From Phyllostachys edulis (lineage: Eukaryota > Streptophyta > Magnoliopsida > Poales > Poaceae), in the NCBI GenBank assembly GCA_036346405.1, contig CM070550.1, forward strand, positions 13,860,115-13,924,114: 64,000 nt of DNA, read 5' to 3'. The translations under genes and the position numbers were made by a program. Below are positions 1 to 11,438 of the stretch, piece after piece. The notes beneath the pieces were generated by a model, which saw nothing but the letters and a program-made list of their open reading frames with translations, did not search any database and had not been told where the DNA came from. Each line of letters opens with the position of its first letter. Positions within the stretch are counted from its first letter, which is position 1.

Positions 1-2
1 AT

Positions 3-101
3 CAATTAGCGGACATTTTCACCAAGCCATTAGATGAATGCCACTTTTGCAAATTGAAGAATGAATTAATTGTCATAGACTATTCAAATGTTGGTTGAAC
101 T
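3..101 (+). pseudogene. copia pol C-terminus (end of RNase H), partial
   Basis: Reading from base 3 gives LADIFTKPLDECHFCKLKNE and then a stop at about 99-101. The motif ADIFTKPL is the standard end of copia polyproteins. The rest of pol lies outside the window, so whether the gene is intact cannot be judged. It belongs to the Sirevirus that fills the left of the window. Confidence 0.85.
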
Positions 102-1033
102 CTTGCCTCATGCATTTTTCTTCATTTGGTGTTGTTTGAAGTCTTTTATGAAAATATTTTCAAAATTATTATCAAAGATTATTATGTTCATAAAAATTAT
201 GTTTTAGATAGACATTAGTCTACTCAATGCATAATGATCCTAAATGATATTTAATTGAGTGTAAAACTAAGGATTATTTGTATATTTCTCAAATCCAAAG
301 TCAATTCCTAAAAGTTCCAGGATAATCGGAATGACCGACGTGTTTAGCGGTATGATCATGATCTTGATTATCAAGGCCAGAATCACTGTATTACCGGTGG
401 TCCAAAGGTGGTACGACCGCGTCAGTTGGTAAATGGCATTAACTGCCTTGCCGTTTCACTTCAACTCGTGCCTTTACTGCCTACGACGGTTCGACCGCAC
501 CTCGCCCGTTTCTTTTCTCTCTCGGCCTCTCTCTCTCTCTCTCCACCCCCTAAGAACTCCAAATCCTCTTGGAAAATCTTCATAGTTCTTCGGATTTTTG
601 TTGATGTCTGTTGATTCCTTGCATCTCTAAGGTTCATCTCCTTCAATCATCAAGGTAAAACCCTCTTTGATCCTCATTTTACCTATTTCTTGGAACCCTA
701 GGTCTCTTTTAGGGTTAATCTTGAAATGTGGATGATTTAGTTAGTTCTAGTTGGGAAAATTGATAAAGTTGATGTTTTATGATGATTATACATCTATTAC
801 ACGGATTCACTCCATAAGAAACATCACAAATTTTATAAAGAATAAAGCCCTAGAACTCAGTCTGGAAAAGCGGTACTACCGCTGTCTTGAGCGCAGAACT
901 ACCGCATTGCGGTCGTACCGGCCATAGAACAGCGGTCTTACCGATTTTTCTGACAGAAACAGAAATATCATTCCTTTCAAAATTAATTCTATTCGTTTAA
1001 TCTTTTGAACTCCCTGTAATCTATCCTCTTTGT
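102..1033 (+). other. Sirevirus spacer between pol and third ORF
   Basis: No gene is visible. The stretch holds short GC-rich patches such as GGTACGACCGCGTCAG (near 410) and GCGGTACTACCGC-like motifs (near 870-940). These also recur in the 3' LTR, so part of this spacer shares repeat vocabulary with the LTR. A pyrimidine-rich run lies at 505-550. Confidence 0.5.
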
Positions 1034-2524
1034 GTGAAGATGCCAAGAACAATGATCTTGACTCGCAAGTCGCATGGACCACCTAGAGGGCAATCTTCCT
1101 CTCAACCTCCTGCAGATCCAGTTCGAGAAGTTCACCAAAAGGTCGCGCATGGAAAAGGCAAAAGGCCAGTAGCAGATGATCCTGAATCTGAGGAAAGCTC
1201 ATCCCAAGATGAGTCAGTTTCTGAGTCTGGCTCTGAGACAGAGACAGAAGTGCAAGCTACTCAGATGAGGAGATGGGAGAGCCAGAAGAGCCTCCGGTTG
1301 ATTTAAGGCTTATTTCAGCTGATGAGTTTGCCATCAAGCGACACATAAATCAGTACCTCTTCCCTTCAAACTCCATCAATCCAAGATTCCACACAAAATT
1401 TCAAGAGCAAGTCTATGAGCAGCTGTATGGACATCACAGAAATTTTGCAGATCATAAATGGATAAAGTTGCAGCACATCAATAATTTGGACAAGTATGAT
1501 GGTGTATACCAACTATTTCAACAAGTAGGTCTTCATGATCTCGTAGCTCTTAAGAATGACTACGATGAGGAGATCATAAGACAGTTCTATGCCACAGTAC
1601 ATGTCTCTCTAGACCTTTCAACAATGAAATGGGTGACAATAACCAGATATGTGGAGTGCACTAAGGCAGATTTTTGAGCGTGTTTTGAGAACACCATCTG
1701 GCACTTGGGAGAAGCTCTATGATAGTCCTGCATTGCTTGCTCCTGTTTGGACTGATTTTTATGATTCGACTGTCAGGTATACCCTAGGGAAGATACATAG
1801 TCTTAAGCCCATTCCTAGTCTGATTAATAGAATTATTAATCATACATTTTTCCCCAAGAGTGAAAACTTTGATGCAGTTAGGGGACATGCTTGGAACATC
1901 ATTGATAACATCATGCATGGAAGAAAATTTGATGTAGTGGAAGTAATTATTAGGGGCATAGCTAATTCAAAGAATGATAGGGTCAAAAGGATTTACTATG
2001 CTCCCTACATTATGACTTTGATACTTAGCAAGATTGAGTATCAGGGAGGTTTGGGATCATCTCATAAGGCATAAAAGCCACGAGAAGGCCCTCCCATTCA
2101 GCAAGGTCAGCAAAGAGATGATGCTCCAGTGGAGGTAGCTGCAGATGATGCTCAAGGTCAGGTGACTCTTGCCCAAGTTCTCCAAAATCAGCAGTTGATC
2201 CTCAACAATCTGCTACAGATTAAGTTCACTCAGCAGGAGATGAGGACAGCACAGCTAGAATTTCAGAATGAGACTCACAACAGGCTAGCTGCCTTGTTAG
2301 AAAGTGTTGAGTCTATGGAGCTGATTATGACTACTTCTCAGCGCTACACTCATCGTCCTCCTCCACCTCCAGGGGCTTCTACCTCCTCTACTCTAGTTGT
2401 TCCTCCTCAGGACCCAGCTTCTCAGGCTCCACCTCCTCAAGCTCAGGCTTCAGCTCCTCAGGATCCGGCTGCTGTTCCTCTTCAGGATCCTACGACTCTT
2501 CCTCCTCAGGACCCAGCAGCTTGA
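1034..2524 (+). pseudogene. Sirevirus third ORF (env-like position), broken
   Basis: Four open pieces follow one another: 1034-1306, 1273-1677, 1649-2074 and 2129-2524. The second is in a different frame from the others, and an in-frame TAA at 2072-2074 separates the last two. Together they would make one protein of about 490 residues after pol. It has a charged Ser/Glu-rich N-terminus, a globular middle (for example FAIKRHINQYLFP) and a C-terminal Pro/Gln repeat of the PPQDPAA type. Position and composition fit the extra ORF of Sireviruses, often called env-like. The middle also recalls the plant transposon protein family that Pfam lists as Transposase_32. I see no signal peptide or membrane segment, so an envelope role is not supported. 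Two frameshifts and a stop make it a pseudogene. Confidence 0.6.
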
Positions 2525-2547
2525 TATGTTTTTGGTACTTTGATGCC

Positions 2548-3096
2548 AAAGGGGGAGAAGCTAGAAGAGTAGCACGGGAGAAAGATTTAGGGGGAGCAAA
2601 GAGTAGCATGGGAGAAAGATTTAGGGGGAGCAAGATTTATCTTGCTATATACTCTTTGTGTGATGTGTTATTATTATTGTTGAACTTATGTGCTTGTAAT
2701 AGTTTAAAACTTGTTGCTTATCTTGTTAAACTTGTTGGTTAATGTTATGCTTATGATATTCTCTTGCAATGCAATCTCTTTTATGGTCTTTTTACCTTAA
2801 TTGCTTTTTCCTCAAGATCCAACAAGCAAAAGAAACTCCGCCAAAATTTCTAAAAATCTCTACATGTGCTTGCAAATATTCTCTATCATTTATGTGCACA
2901 TATTTAGGGGGAGCTTTCTTTACTTTGACTTTAACAAGAAAATAATTCTCCAAACCCATTCGATCACATTGCAAGAATTATTTTGTTGTTAAGTCATCAA
3001 AAGAATATACACTCATTTTTACAACAAGTAGTATATTCAAATCAGTCTTTCTCACATATTAGTTGTGTTGTCATCAATTATCAAAAAGGGAGAGAT
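2548..3096 (+). promoter_or_regulatory. multiple polypurine tracts before the Sirevirus 3' LTR
   Basis: AGGGGGAG or a close variant occurs at 2548-2556, 2589-2596, 2623-2630 and 2906-2913. The final tract, AAAAAGGGAGAGA (3084-3096), abuts the LTR start. Polypurine tracts prime plus-strand DNA synthesis. Multiple copies upstream of the 3' LTR are typical of Sireviruses. Confidence 0.75.
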
Positions 3097-4232
3097 TGAA
3101 AGCATCTAGGCCCCTAAAAATGGTTTTGGTAATTAATGATAATATGTGAATATGGGATTAACGTGTTTATTGAGTATTCACAAAATTAAGTACCATTGGT
3201 GAGTTTGATGACTTGAAGATGCATGCTAAAAGACATCATGAAGATCTACATGGCTCAAAAACAAGGTACAAGTAGTCTAGGATCCTTTTTATGTTTTACC
3301 GGTCTTAGGAGAAATGGTTGGAAGACCGGATTATAGGTTAAATGCCGTACTATTAAGAGGAATCGTGACTAGTAGCTTGATAGCTTGTTCTTGTGCAAAT
3401 TGGATCAATTTAGGATCATGCATGTATTTGAATTTGAATTGAAAAACCAACTGTGAAATCGACAGGACAAACGGTAGTACTAGAGAATACCTGGCAAAAC
3501 TACCGCTTAGCGGTATGATCGCATTTTCTTTGGCGGTACTACCGGGGGACGTTCGGACCGTCCGAAAGCAACCCAATTGTACGGTTAAAACCTGTGGTCC
3601 AAACGGCCCAATGAAGCTGTCCACGTGTGCAGTCCGATCGGACCATGTTGCTTTGGACACTCAGCGGTACGACCAGCTCGTGGTGCGGTGCTACCACAGC
3701 CCGGTTGTAACATCCTAAGAATCTGAGCCTTTTTGGAATTTTCAAAATAAAAAGAACCATTTGGTTGTGTTGAAGTTATAAAGCTTAACCTGAGATTTTC
3801 GGAATTAGAGTGCTTTAAAATGGCTAAGTCAAACTTCCACTGATCAAAAGTTTGGTTTACTTGGAGTTGTTCGAGTTCTGGAGTTGACCTTTCCCTTTTC
3901 TGTTCATTTGGACCTCCCCTTGTGTCCAAACCTCCCTTGTGTTTGGACCTCTCCTTGTGTCTAGACCTCCCCTTTCATTGGGACCTCCCTCTCGGTCCAG
4001 ACCTCCCCTGTGGACCATCCGATCTTTTGGACAGCCCGATTGATATGGGAGGTTCGGACGGTCTGAACATTCCTAAGCGTGGTGGATCGTCCGATCGAGC
4101 TTGGACGGCACGAATTGATGAAGCGTTCAGGCGATCCGAATGTCCACATCATTTTGGACCGCTCGATCAAAATCGGATGGCCCGCTTCGCCGCACCCTCT
4201 TTTGTCCTTAGGACCTCTTCGTCCTCAGGACC

Positions 4233-4345
4233 TCCGCGTGGTCTTTTTGCAAAGACCACCATTCATGGTCTTTTTGCAAAGACCACCTTTCTCGGTCTTT
4301 TTTTGCAAAGACTACCCGTCCTAGTCTTTTTGCAAAGACCACCTT
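4233..4345 (+). repeat. hairpin minisatellite, left block
   Basis: Tandem copies of GGTCTTTTTGCAAAGACCAC. Each unit is nearly self-complementary (GGTCTTT versus AAAGACC). The same unit resumes at 6598-6730 beyond the inserted copia LTR, and GACCTCC motifs flank both blocks. It is part of the gypsy-type LTR. Confidence 0.8.
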
Positions 4346-4513
4346 TGCGGTCAAGACCATCCATGTTGGTTATGACCTCCCTCTTTGGTCACAACCTCCC
4401 CTCTGGTCGCGATCACCCCTTTGACTGGACTGTTCTCCCGAGTTTGACTGGCCCCCACCTGTCAGTCCTGCTCACCATCTTCTTTCTCTGCCACATAAGT
4501 CTTTTGTGCATTT

Positions 4514-6080
4514 TGTTGGAAATATGTCCTAGAGGCAATCATAGAGATGATTATATTTCATTATGTTCATGACATTGGATAATATGTTATCTTGTTCCTA
4601 GAATAATATTGTTAATATTGATTATCAAGTATGTGACTTGATTGTGAAACTCTATATTTCTACGATAATTATTCTTATACGATCCCTGATCGGAAACATA
4701 TGAGGATACATATGAATAGACTAGCATATGTATTGGTTGATGGCTATGTTTCACGGGTCATGGATATAGAGATATCAAACCAATAATATGGACACATGTT
4801 AGAGAACATGATGTTGGATAAGACCTACCTTGGGACACTATTGAGATTGTTATAATTCTATGTGTCATTAGTTGGTCTCAAGCAATGATGATGTATAATC
4901 CTTAGACATGAGATCAGCATGGTTTTCTACATGTGTAATAGCACTCTTAGGGGTTGCCAAACGCTACACCGTAACTGGGTAGTTATAAAGGTAGCTTTCG
5001 GGTATGCTATGAAACATACAGAGGAATGTGACTGGTCGGATATGGGATTTGCCCCTCCTAACATAACAGGAAAGATGTCTCTGGGCCCCTCGTTGTGGTC
5101 GGATAAAGAAAGTGCATGGCCATGCCACTATTGATCGAAGTGTTCGACCACGTGAAGTTATCCGACACTCGATCGAGAAAGTATTGAACAGTCCATGGAT
5201 GACACAACATCTCACCTGGAGTTCAACCAGACATCGTGAGGCAAAGGGAGTACACACGAGTAGGTCACTCGGTTCGAGCAGTTACGGACTGGTCATATGG
5301 AGATACGAGCTGGTCGTAGACTAGTCGAACTTAACACAAAGTGGTCAAACACAGTCGTGGGACTTACGAATCGTCGTGACCAAATCTGAACTGATCATTA
5401 TAGAGATAGGACACAGTCGTAAGTGATAAGGACCTGATCGTAGATCATATTGCATTAAGGTTCGCTCGATATAATTTGTGTGTATTCGGAATCGCTATGT
5501 TACGCTAGGAGCCGCTTCGACTCGTGATCGGAAAGGGTTTCCAGTCACAACCGATTACGCATGAACCTCTGTGGTCACACACTTAACAGGTTGGAACAAA
5601 CCAAGATCGAATCTGATTCGTCAAATGTGTTAGGATAGGATCCGTCACGAGCACTATATAAGGAGATGCATGAGGCTGTTTGGGATGTAAGTTTTTACAC
5701 CACTGAAACCCTAGCTGCCATCTTCTTGAGAGCTCTGCCGTGCGACTTGGTGCTAGTACACCGACGTACGGTTGTTCCTTCCCTGGACGTGTGGATACCG
5801 TAGAGACGCTACAGCGACTGTTGCGCTTGAGGACGATCCGCGATCTTCACGAGGAACTGCAGAGGTTGCTGGAGGAGACGATCGACTCGTGAGGACGCTC
5901 GACGATCGACTACGACCACTACATCGACGCGCTCTACGTTGGACCAGGCTGCTCCAACCATTCTTCCGCTGCTCTGCATGTCTGGTGGTAACGATCTGTG
6001 ATCATCTACTTGCTTGACTTCTTAGTTTGTGTGGTAGAAATTTTTGTTTGTAGCTATCGTAGCCTACCCATGGCCCAACA
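4514..6080 (+). mobile_element. copia solo LTR with 5-bp target duplication
   Basis: It starts TGTTGGAAATATGTCCTAGA and ends CATGGCCCAACA, 1567 bp. The perfect duplication CATTT flanks it (4509-4513 and 6081-6085). The start matches a very common grass copia LTR family (TGTTGGAAATATGCCCTAGA type). No internal domain is present. The segment 5866-6048 is clearly related to 9700-9890, so both belong to one family. Confidence 0.85.
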
Positions 6081-6597
6081 CATTTAATGCCGGTTGTGTC
6101 ACATTAAATGCGGTCACTTACGTGGCACCTCGTTTTCTCTCCTTGTCTCCTCCCTTCACAGCATACATTGTCCTATTTCTCCTTCACCAGATTGGCCGTC
6201 CCTTGTCTTGTCACACACCTACCTTTGACTCGTGCATCTCCGAGTCTCTCAGTGACTCTCTTTCTCTTTCTTCCCTGGCTATGAATAGGTTGAGTAGCCC
6301 TCTCTCATCACCTTTTCTGCACTCAATTCTCTTTGCTCTCGCCCGGTTGCGCTGTGTTGAAGCTTCGTCGCCAAGAACTCTGCTAGAGCCTGCATCGCTG
6401 CCTTCTCGCCGTTGAAGGTTCCACCAGAGCGTCTGCGCCGGCCTCAACCGCCACCGCCGTCCATTGACCTCCCCTCCTTCCTCCGTCTCTCTCTCGGCCT
6501 TGGTGAGTTTCTTCGTGCCCTGTTCTTTCCTTTGTTCCTACTACCACGTTGAGTAGTCGTATCTTCCTCAGGACCTCCTCCTCAGGATATCCTCAAG

Positions 6598-6730
6598 ACC
6601 TCCCTTTTGCAAAGACCACTTTCTTGGTCTTTTGCAAAGACCACCTCCTTGGTCTTTTTGCAAAGACCACCCTTCTGGGTCCTTTTGCAAAGACCACCCT
6701 CTTCGGTCTTTTTGCAAGGACCGCCCTCTC
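6598..6730 (+). repeat. hairpin minisatellite, right block
   Basis: Continuation of the GGTCTTTTTGCAAAGACC repeat of 4233-4345, interrupted by the copia solo LTR. Units vary between about 22 and 28 bp. No coding function is likely. Confidence 0.75.
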
Positions 6731-9699
6731 CGTAGGACCTCCTCCCAGCGAATCGAGCCTCCTCCTAAGAACCTGTTTTTAGTCCGGCGCTTTTCTGTTG
6801 GTTTGAGTTCTGGGTTTCTTTTAGAGTTCTTTGGATTTTATTTGGTCTTTATTTGAGTTCGCTTTGTTCTCACGTGTAGATCTTGACGACTCTGAGGACC
6901 CCGAGCACCTTGAAGAAGAAGACCCCCAGGTTTTCGGGCAAGGCAAGTCATACCCTTGATCATGTTGAAGCCCAGTATTTCAAGTTACTTAAGTTTCATT
7001 TCAAAAGAGTATTGCATGCTTATCTCAATTCAAGTAATTTAATCTCTGTTTTAACTTTATAGTTATCCCTAATTCCTTTGTACATCTAGATTTGCTACTG
7101 TTTTATCCTACCTTGTTGCCTTAGATGAAAATCTAGTTGATACAATAATATGAGCTAGAAGTTTTGCAAAACTTTATGCTTAGCCATGCTTAGGCCAAAA
7201 TTCTTGTTTTGGGAGATCTTACTGCCAAAGACCAATGTTGTCAAATGTTTTAAAACATAACATTGGGTTGTCATGGAAATTTGCAAAAGGTTTTTGAAAA
7301 GCAAAGCAAAAAGGAAAATTGGTTTGGTTTTGGGCGAATTGGTTGCTTGGATGGTGCATGTTCATGCACGGGCTCAACTCGGGTAGGGTTGAGGCTCAGG
7401 GGTTCAGTGGTAGTCGCCCAAGTCAGTTGAGGACCGGCCTTCGAGCGTTCCTTTGCTATGCCTCATCGTGCAACCACATGTCCTGAGAATAGGGAGGGGA
7501 CCTGGTTGATTAATTTGCAAAGTTCCACCCTGGTTGTTCCATTTGGATGAGTGGGTGATCTTTTATGACCTGTATTTCCCACTGACGCAAGAGGGGGCCT
7601 GAACCCTGCGGATGGTTAGTCCAAAGGGGGTGAAACCTTAGCGAGGGGGGATTGCTGTGGAATGGCGCATTGTAAAGGTCTTGTGATAATCTCTTAGTCG
7701 CACACCTCAGAAGTGTGTGAGTGGACAGTGTAAGATGATTATCTCATGTGAGTAAAGCTGTACAACCTCTGCAGAGTGTAAAACTATTCGAATAGCCGTG
7801 TCTACGGTTATGGACAAGCTAGCAAAGCCACTCCAAGTTAGATGTTTGTTTTGTTTTCAAAAGATTTTGTTAAACTGTTTTGGATGCCAATCCAAATGGG
7901 TTTGGGCGGGGAGCCTTGTGATAGGAGGGTATCCTTCACCACTTGTTGATGAATATAATCCAACTATAAAACTGAGTTTTAGAAAATGGATTTTAGTTAC
8001 TGTATAACTGCTTTGGAACTTAGTACAAGTATTTGAAGGAAACTTGGCTTTATGAAATCAACCCTATAAGACCTCCTTTGAGACATCCATGCATGCATTA
8101 CAATCTGTTACTCCACGGGTGTAATTTGTGGGCACGGTTGTTGTACTCACTCTTGCTTGATGTAATCTTTGAGCAGGAGAAGACGTCTACAGCGAGGAAG
8201 AGAACCAGGATGTCTAGGCTGCGCCCTCCAGCCGAATGCCTGTGGCGTGTCGGGTGGACTGCTTGCTTTTGATCTGCTGTATTTTGTTTTCGACTCCTGA
8301 GCCGCCTTTGTAAGCTACTCTGTTGATATTTTATTAATAAAGTCCGCGTTGTTGGATGTCACCACTTTTGTTTACTATGTGAGCTAGCAGCTGATCTTGG
8401 GACTAGCTCGGTTTACACAGAGGTCTTGGGGTGATTCCTGGTCTCACGACCTCCTTCGGGCTTAGTCGTGGACTTGGGGGTGATCCTGAGCCTCACGACC
8501 ACTCTCGGACCTCCAGGTGGTCTTGTTGGACCTCTCGGGTGGTCTTGATAGATCTCCGGGTGGTCCTGAGGACCTCCGAGTGGTCCTAGGAGTTCCGGTC
8601 GTGACACCGGTCATTCCGTTTGTTTGTTGGTGGTACGTAAAAACCAGAGAGACACTGTTTTTGGTTCGGTGCCTCTCCCTTGGATCGGTAGTACCGGACA
8701 TTACTTGGCGGAACTACCGCTTAGCAGTATGACCGCATATCCTTTGGCGGAACTATCGGTACACATTCGGACCGTCCGAATGTAATCGTGCGGTTAAAAT
8801 GGTGATCCGAACAGCCCAATTCATCTGAGCCATCCACATGGCAAGGTTGATTGGGTAAGCTTGTCCTAGTCTCCCGCATGATGTGGTAGTACCGGGATTT
8901 CGTGGCGAAACTGCCGCTCCTCGGTTGTTCCGTTTTTTAGATGGCGGTACGTAAAATCCAGAGAAGCACCTTTTGGGATGAGATTGAAAACCCTTCGAAT
9001 GGTAGTACCGCTCCAATGTGCGGTACGACCGGCCTCAGCGGTAGTACCGCATGATAGTTGGCGGTAGTACCGCGCCGCGTTTGAAACAGCTATGTCAGAG
9101 GGAGTTAATGCTCCTGTTATAGCCGTTATGGAGCAGTTGGTGAGATACGATTGTGCATTCATTGTGAGGTAGTTGAGCCCATTCAAGTGCATTCATTCAT
9201 TCTAGTTGATCCATTTGCACTTGAGTGCCATCAAACGAAGGTCATCGGTTTATTACTCTTGGTGTTTTGCCAAACACCTAGACGGCTTGGCAGTGGGAGC
9301 ACAGTGATCTCTTCAAGAAGATTGTGAAGAGGCCCGGTACCATGATTGTGAATGGTTTGGTGTTCACCATCTCCGGAGTGGAGGAAGAACAACCAATAGT
9401 GATCGAGGGAAGGATTAATTCGTGGAGTCGGCTTGATTTGTTCAAGCTTCCTCAACATGGACTAGTGAAGACTGGCAAGTTTTCAATACCACGGGAAAAA
9501 CATTGTTGCCTCAATTGTGGTTATTTCTTATCTTTACTTATTCCGTATTTACAATTCTAGCATTTATCTTGAGTTGAATTGCTTAGCTAGAATTGTATCT
9601 AGTATAGACTTAGTTCACATTTGGCTTAAATTGTTAATTAGTCAAAAAGTTTAAAATCTCCTATCCACCCCCCTCTAGTCTGTTATTCTTGATCCTACA

Positions 9700-9929
9700 T
9701 TGCTGGAGGAGACGATCGGCACCTAGGACACTGGGCGATCGACTACGATCAACTACATCAACGCGCTCGATGTTGGATCAGGCTGCTCCTACTCTTCTTT
9801 CGTTGCACTGCGCGTCTAGTGGTAACGATCTATGATCTCCTACTTGCATGGCTTTCTGATTTACGTGGTAGAATTTTTGAATTGACAGTTAGTATTAATA
9901 GGAGTCTATCGCTATTTCACATGGCGACA
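9700..9929 (+). repeat. 3' end of a copia LTR, host of the Sirevirus insertion
   Basis: TTGCTGGAGGAGACGATCG through GGTAACGATCTATGATC parallels 5866-6048 of the solo LTR at 4514-6080. It probably ends at ATGGCGACA (9929). The Sirevirus has therefore inserted into an older member of the same LTR family. The matching 5' half must lie left of the window. Confidence 0.75.
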
Positions 9930-10125
9930 GTGGCATGTTTTATATTTTTTTCGACTATTTTTTTGTAATTATCTTTTAAATTAATATTTTTTAATATATT
10001 TTTTTCCTGAACTGACCCTTCAATGGGAATTAGTTTTGTGGAAACTTGCCTGGACTTGTTTTTTCCACGTGATTTGTTGGAGTTCTTTTACTGCACGTGA
10101 AAGCCGCCTACAGGTGACAAGGTTA

Positions 10126-10463
10126 GAGCATCTATAATAGTTTGTTTCTTAGATTGTTACTAAGAGGAGAGAGAGTATTTAATATAATAAAAAAGAAACA
10201 AGTCTTTCAATGGATTGTTTCTTGAGCTTGTTACTAATATGAGAAAGAATACTTTAATTGCTACCCATAAAACAAGTTTTTATATAACAAGGAAGTCTAC
10301 AATAGCTATTTTGTTGTTTCTTATGTCTTGGTATCAACAATTTGCTTGTTTCTTCATCTAGAAATAAGCTCACATTCTCTCCTCGCCGTCTCTTCTTCAC
10401 ATCACCTAAATGCTGATGTGTTCATTCCTTAGTAACAAATGATATAGACTATTAGAGATGCTC
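10126..10463. mobile_element. MITE with 16-bp terminal inverted repeats
   Basis: The left end GAGCATCTATAATAGT and the inverted right end GAGCATCTCTAATAGT match at 15 of 16 bases and bound 338 AT-rich bases without coding capacity. No clean target duplication is visible, so the superfamily is left open. Confidence 0.65.
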
Positions 10464-11188
10464 TTGCTGTTAGCCATTTGGCTTTCCAAGTACTCACCAG
10501 CCAAATTGCTTGCATGCTGTTATTCATGAATCATGATCGTGTCGGAGGAGGATTTCTTGCACCGCCGCATCCTCTTCTCCCTGGTCTTTTGCATCTAACC
10601 ATCCTTTGCATCTGCAGTGCTTTCTTCTTGGTTTAGAACACTGATCCCCTATCAATCCCGCGCCGCTGCTTTGCCGAATCAACTTTGGATTGCTGCGTAC
10701 GCACTGCTGCTTGTTTATCCAAAACTGAGGTTATGCGCCGCGATCCCGCGTGTCCCCGACTCGACTCCAGCAAGTGCAGCGCAGCGCATCCCCACTTGGA
10801 ATTCGGATTTAATTTTAAAAAACAACGATTGATTGGGATCTGTTCTGCGGTGCAGTTTGAACATTGATTCGTTGATGGCCCCTGCTGCCTAGGAATATAT
10901 CCGTTTCTTAATTACTTTGGTGCCTGGCAATTGGCATCAGCACTCAGTACGGAGCAGTCGCTGACACCGTGGTTTAGTGGGATGCAGCATCGGATGGGAA
11001 TGGGATCCCCTAGCTGTCCCCCTCTACCTCTCGGCTGTTTCGCCTGGTTTAGGTACGTTTCCCACCAAAAATTAGCCTATTTTTCTTAACAAAAATTTAA
11101 AAACAAGACTATTTTTTTGGTGAACCTTTTGTATGTGAACTAATTTAATTTACAAGTTGACCCCTTAGATTATGTACAATGGTGTGAC
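10464..11188. other. intergenic stretch, nothing identified
   Basis: Mixed sequence with a moderately GC-rich patch (10560-11040) and AT-rich runs. Short ORFs of 60-70 codons overlap in several frames and have no recognisable motif. No gene or repeat boundary is supported. Confidence 0.4.
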
Positions 11189-11438
11189 CAGGGGTGGAAA
11201 AAAAGCTTATTATTTGGGCTCGTTGGCTCGGTTTAAAATTGCTCAAATTAGACTTGTTATTTGGTTAAACATTGAAGTGAGTCAATTTCAAGTGAAATTA
11301 GATTTAACTCTGGCTCGGCTCGTTAGCTCGGTTCTAAAAATACTTTCAAACTATAAATAAAAAAAAATATTAAATCAAACTATGTCAATTTCGATAAAAA
11401 CTCGGTAAGACAATTATTTGGCGCGATATCCACCCCTA
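11189..11438. mobile_element. hAT-type MITE
   Basis: The left terminus CAGGGGTGGA and the right terminus TCCACCCCTA are inverted repeats bounding 250 bp. The flanking octamers GGTGTGAC (11181-11188) and GGTGTAAG (11439-11446) agree at 6 of 8 positions. An 8-bp duplication with CAGGGGTG-like ends fits hAT. The interior is AT-rich with GCTCG repeats. Confidence 0.65.

Larger units (their letters stand above)
3706..8606 (+). mobile_element. gypsy-type solo LTR with 5-bp target duplication
   Basis: The unit starts TGTAACATCC and ends GTCGTGACA. CCGGT lies immediately outside on both sides (3701-3705 and 8607-8611), a perfect 5-bp target site duplication. Without the inner copia LTR it is about 3.3 kb with no gag or pol, so it is best read as a solo LTR left by LTR-LTR recombination. 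Long LTRs beginning TGTAACATCC are typical of grass Ty3/gypsy elements. Orientation is arbitrary: TG...CA reads the same on both strands, and I chose plus from the AATAAA-like site near 8335. Confidence 0.8.
1..9699 (+). mobile_element. Sirevirus-type Ty1/copia retrotransposon, 3' part
   Basis: The left edge cuts the element. Visible in order are the end of pol (3-101), a spacer, a broken extra ORF after pol (1034-2524), repeated polypurine tracts and a 3' LTR (3097-9699). The LTR starts TGAAAGCATCTAGGCCCC and ends GATCCTACA, which I recognise as the ends of grass Sireviruses of the Opie/Ji group. Runs of AGGGGGAG near the 3' end and an extra ORF after pol are known marks of this group. The LTR contains a 4.9 kb insertion. 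The right flank (9700) belongs to a different LTR family, so this element is itself nested. Confidence 0.85.
3097..9699 (+). repeat. Sirevirus 3' LTR, interrupted
   Basis: The LTR proper is 3097-3705 plus 8612-9699, about 1.7 kb. It is split by a gypsy-type solo LTR. A segment near 3480-3640 (starting ACTACCGCTTAGCGGTATGA) is repeated imperfectly at 8700-8860, so the LTR contains an internal duplication around the insertion point. GGTACTACCGC-type repeats occur throughout. No host gene is visible. Confidence 0.8.

Noticed and set aside
4233..6730. Regular repeats that could suggest a CRISPR array
   Set aside because: The repeats are adjacent and variable without unique spacers, and they lie in a plant LTR. 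There are no cas genes and the genome is eukaryotic.
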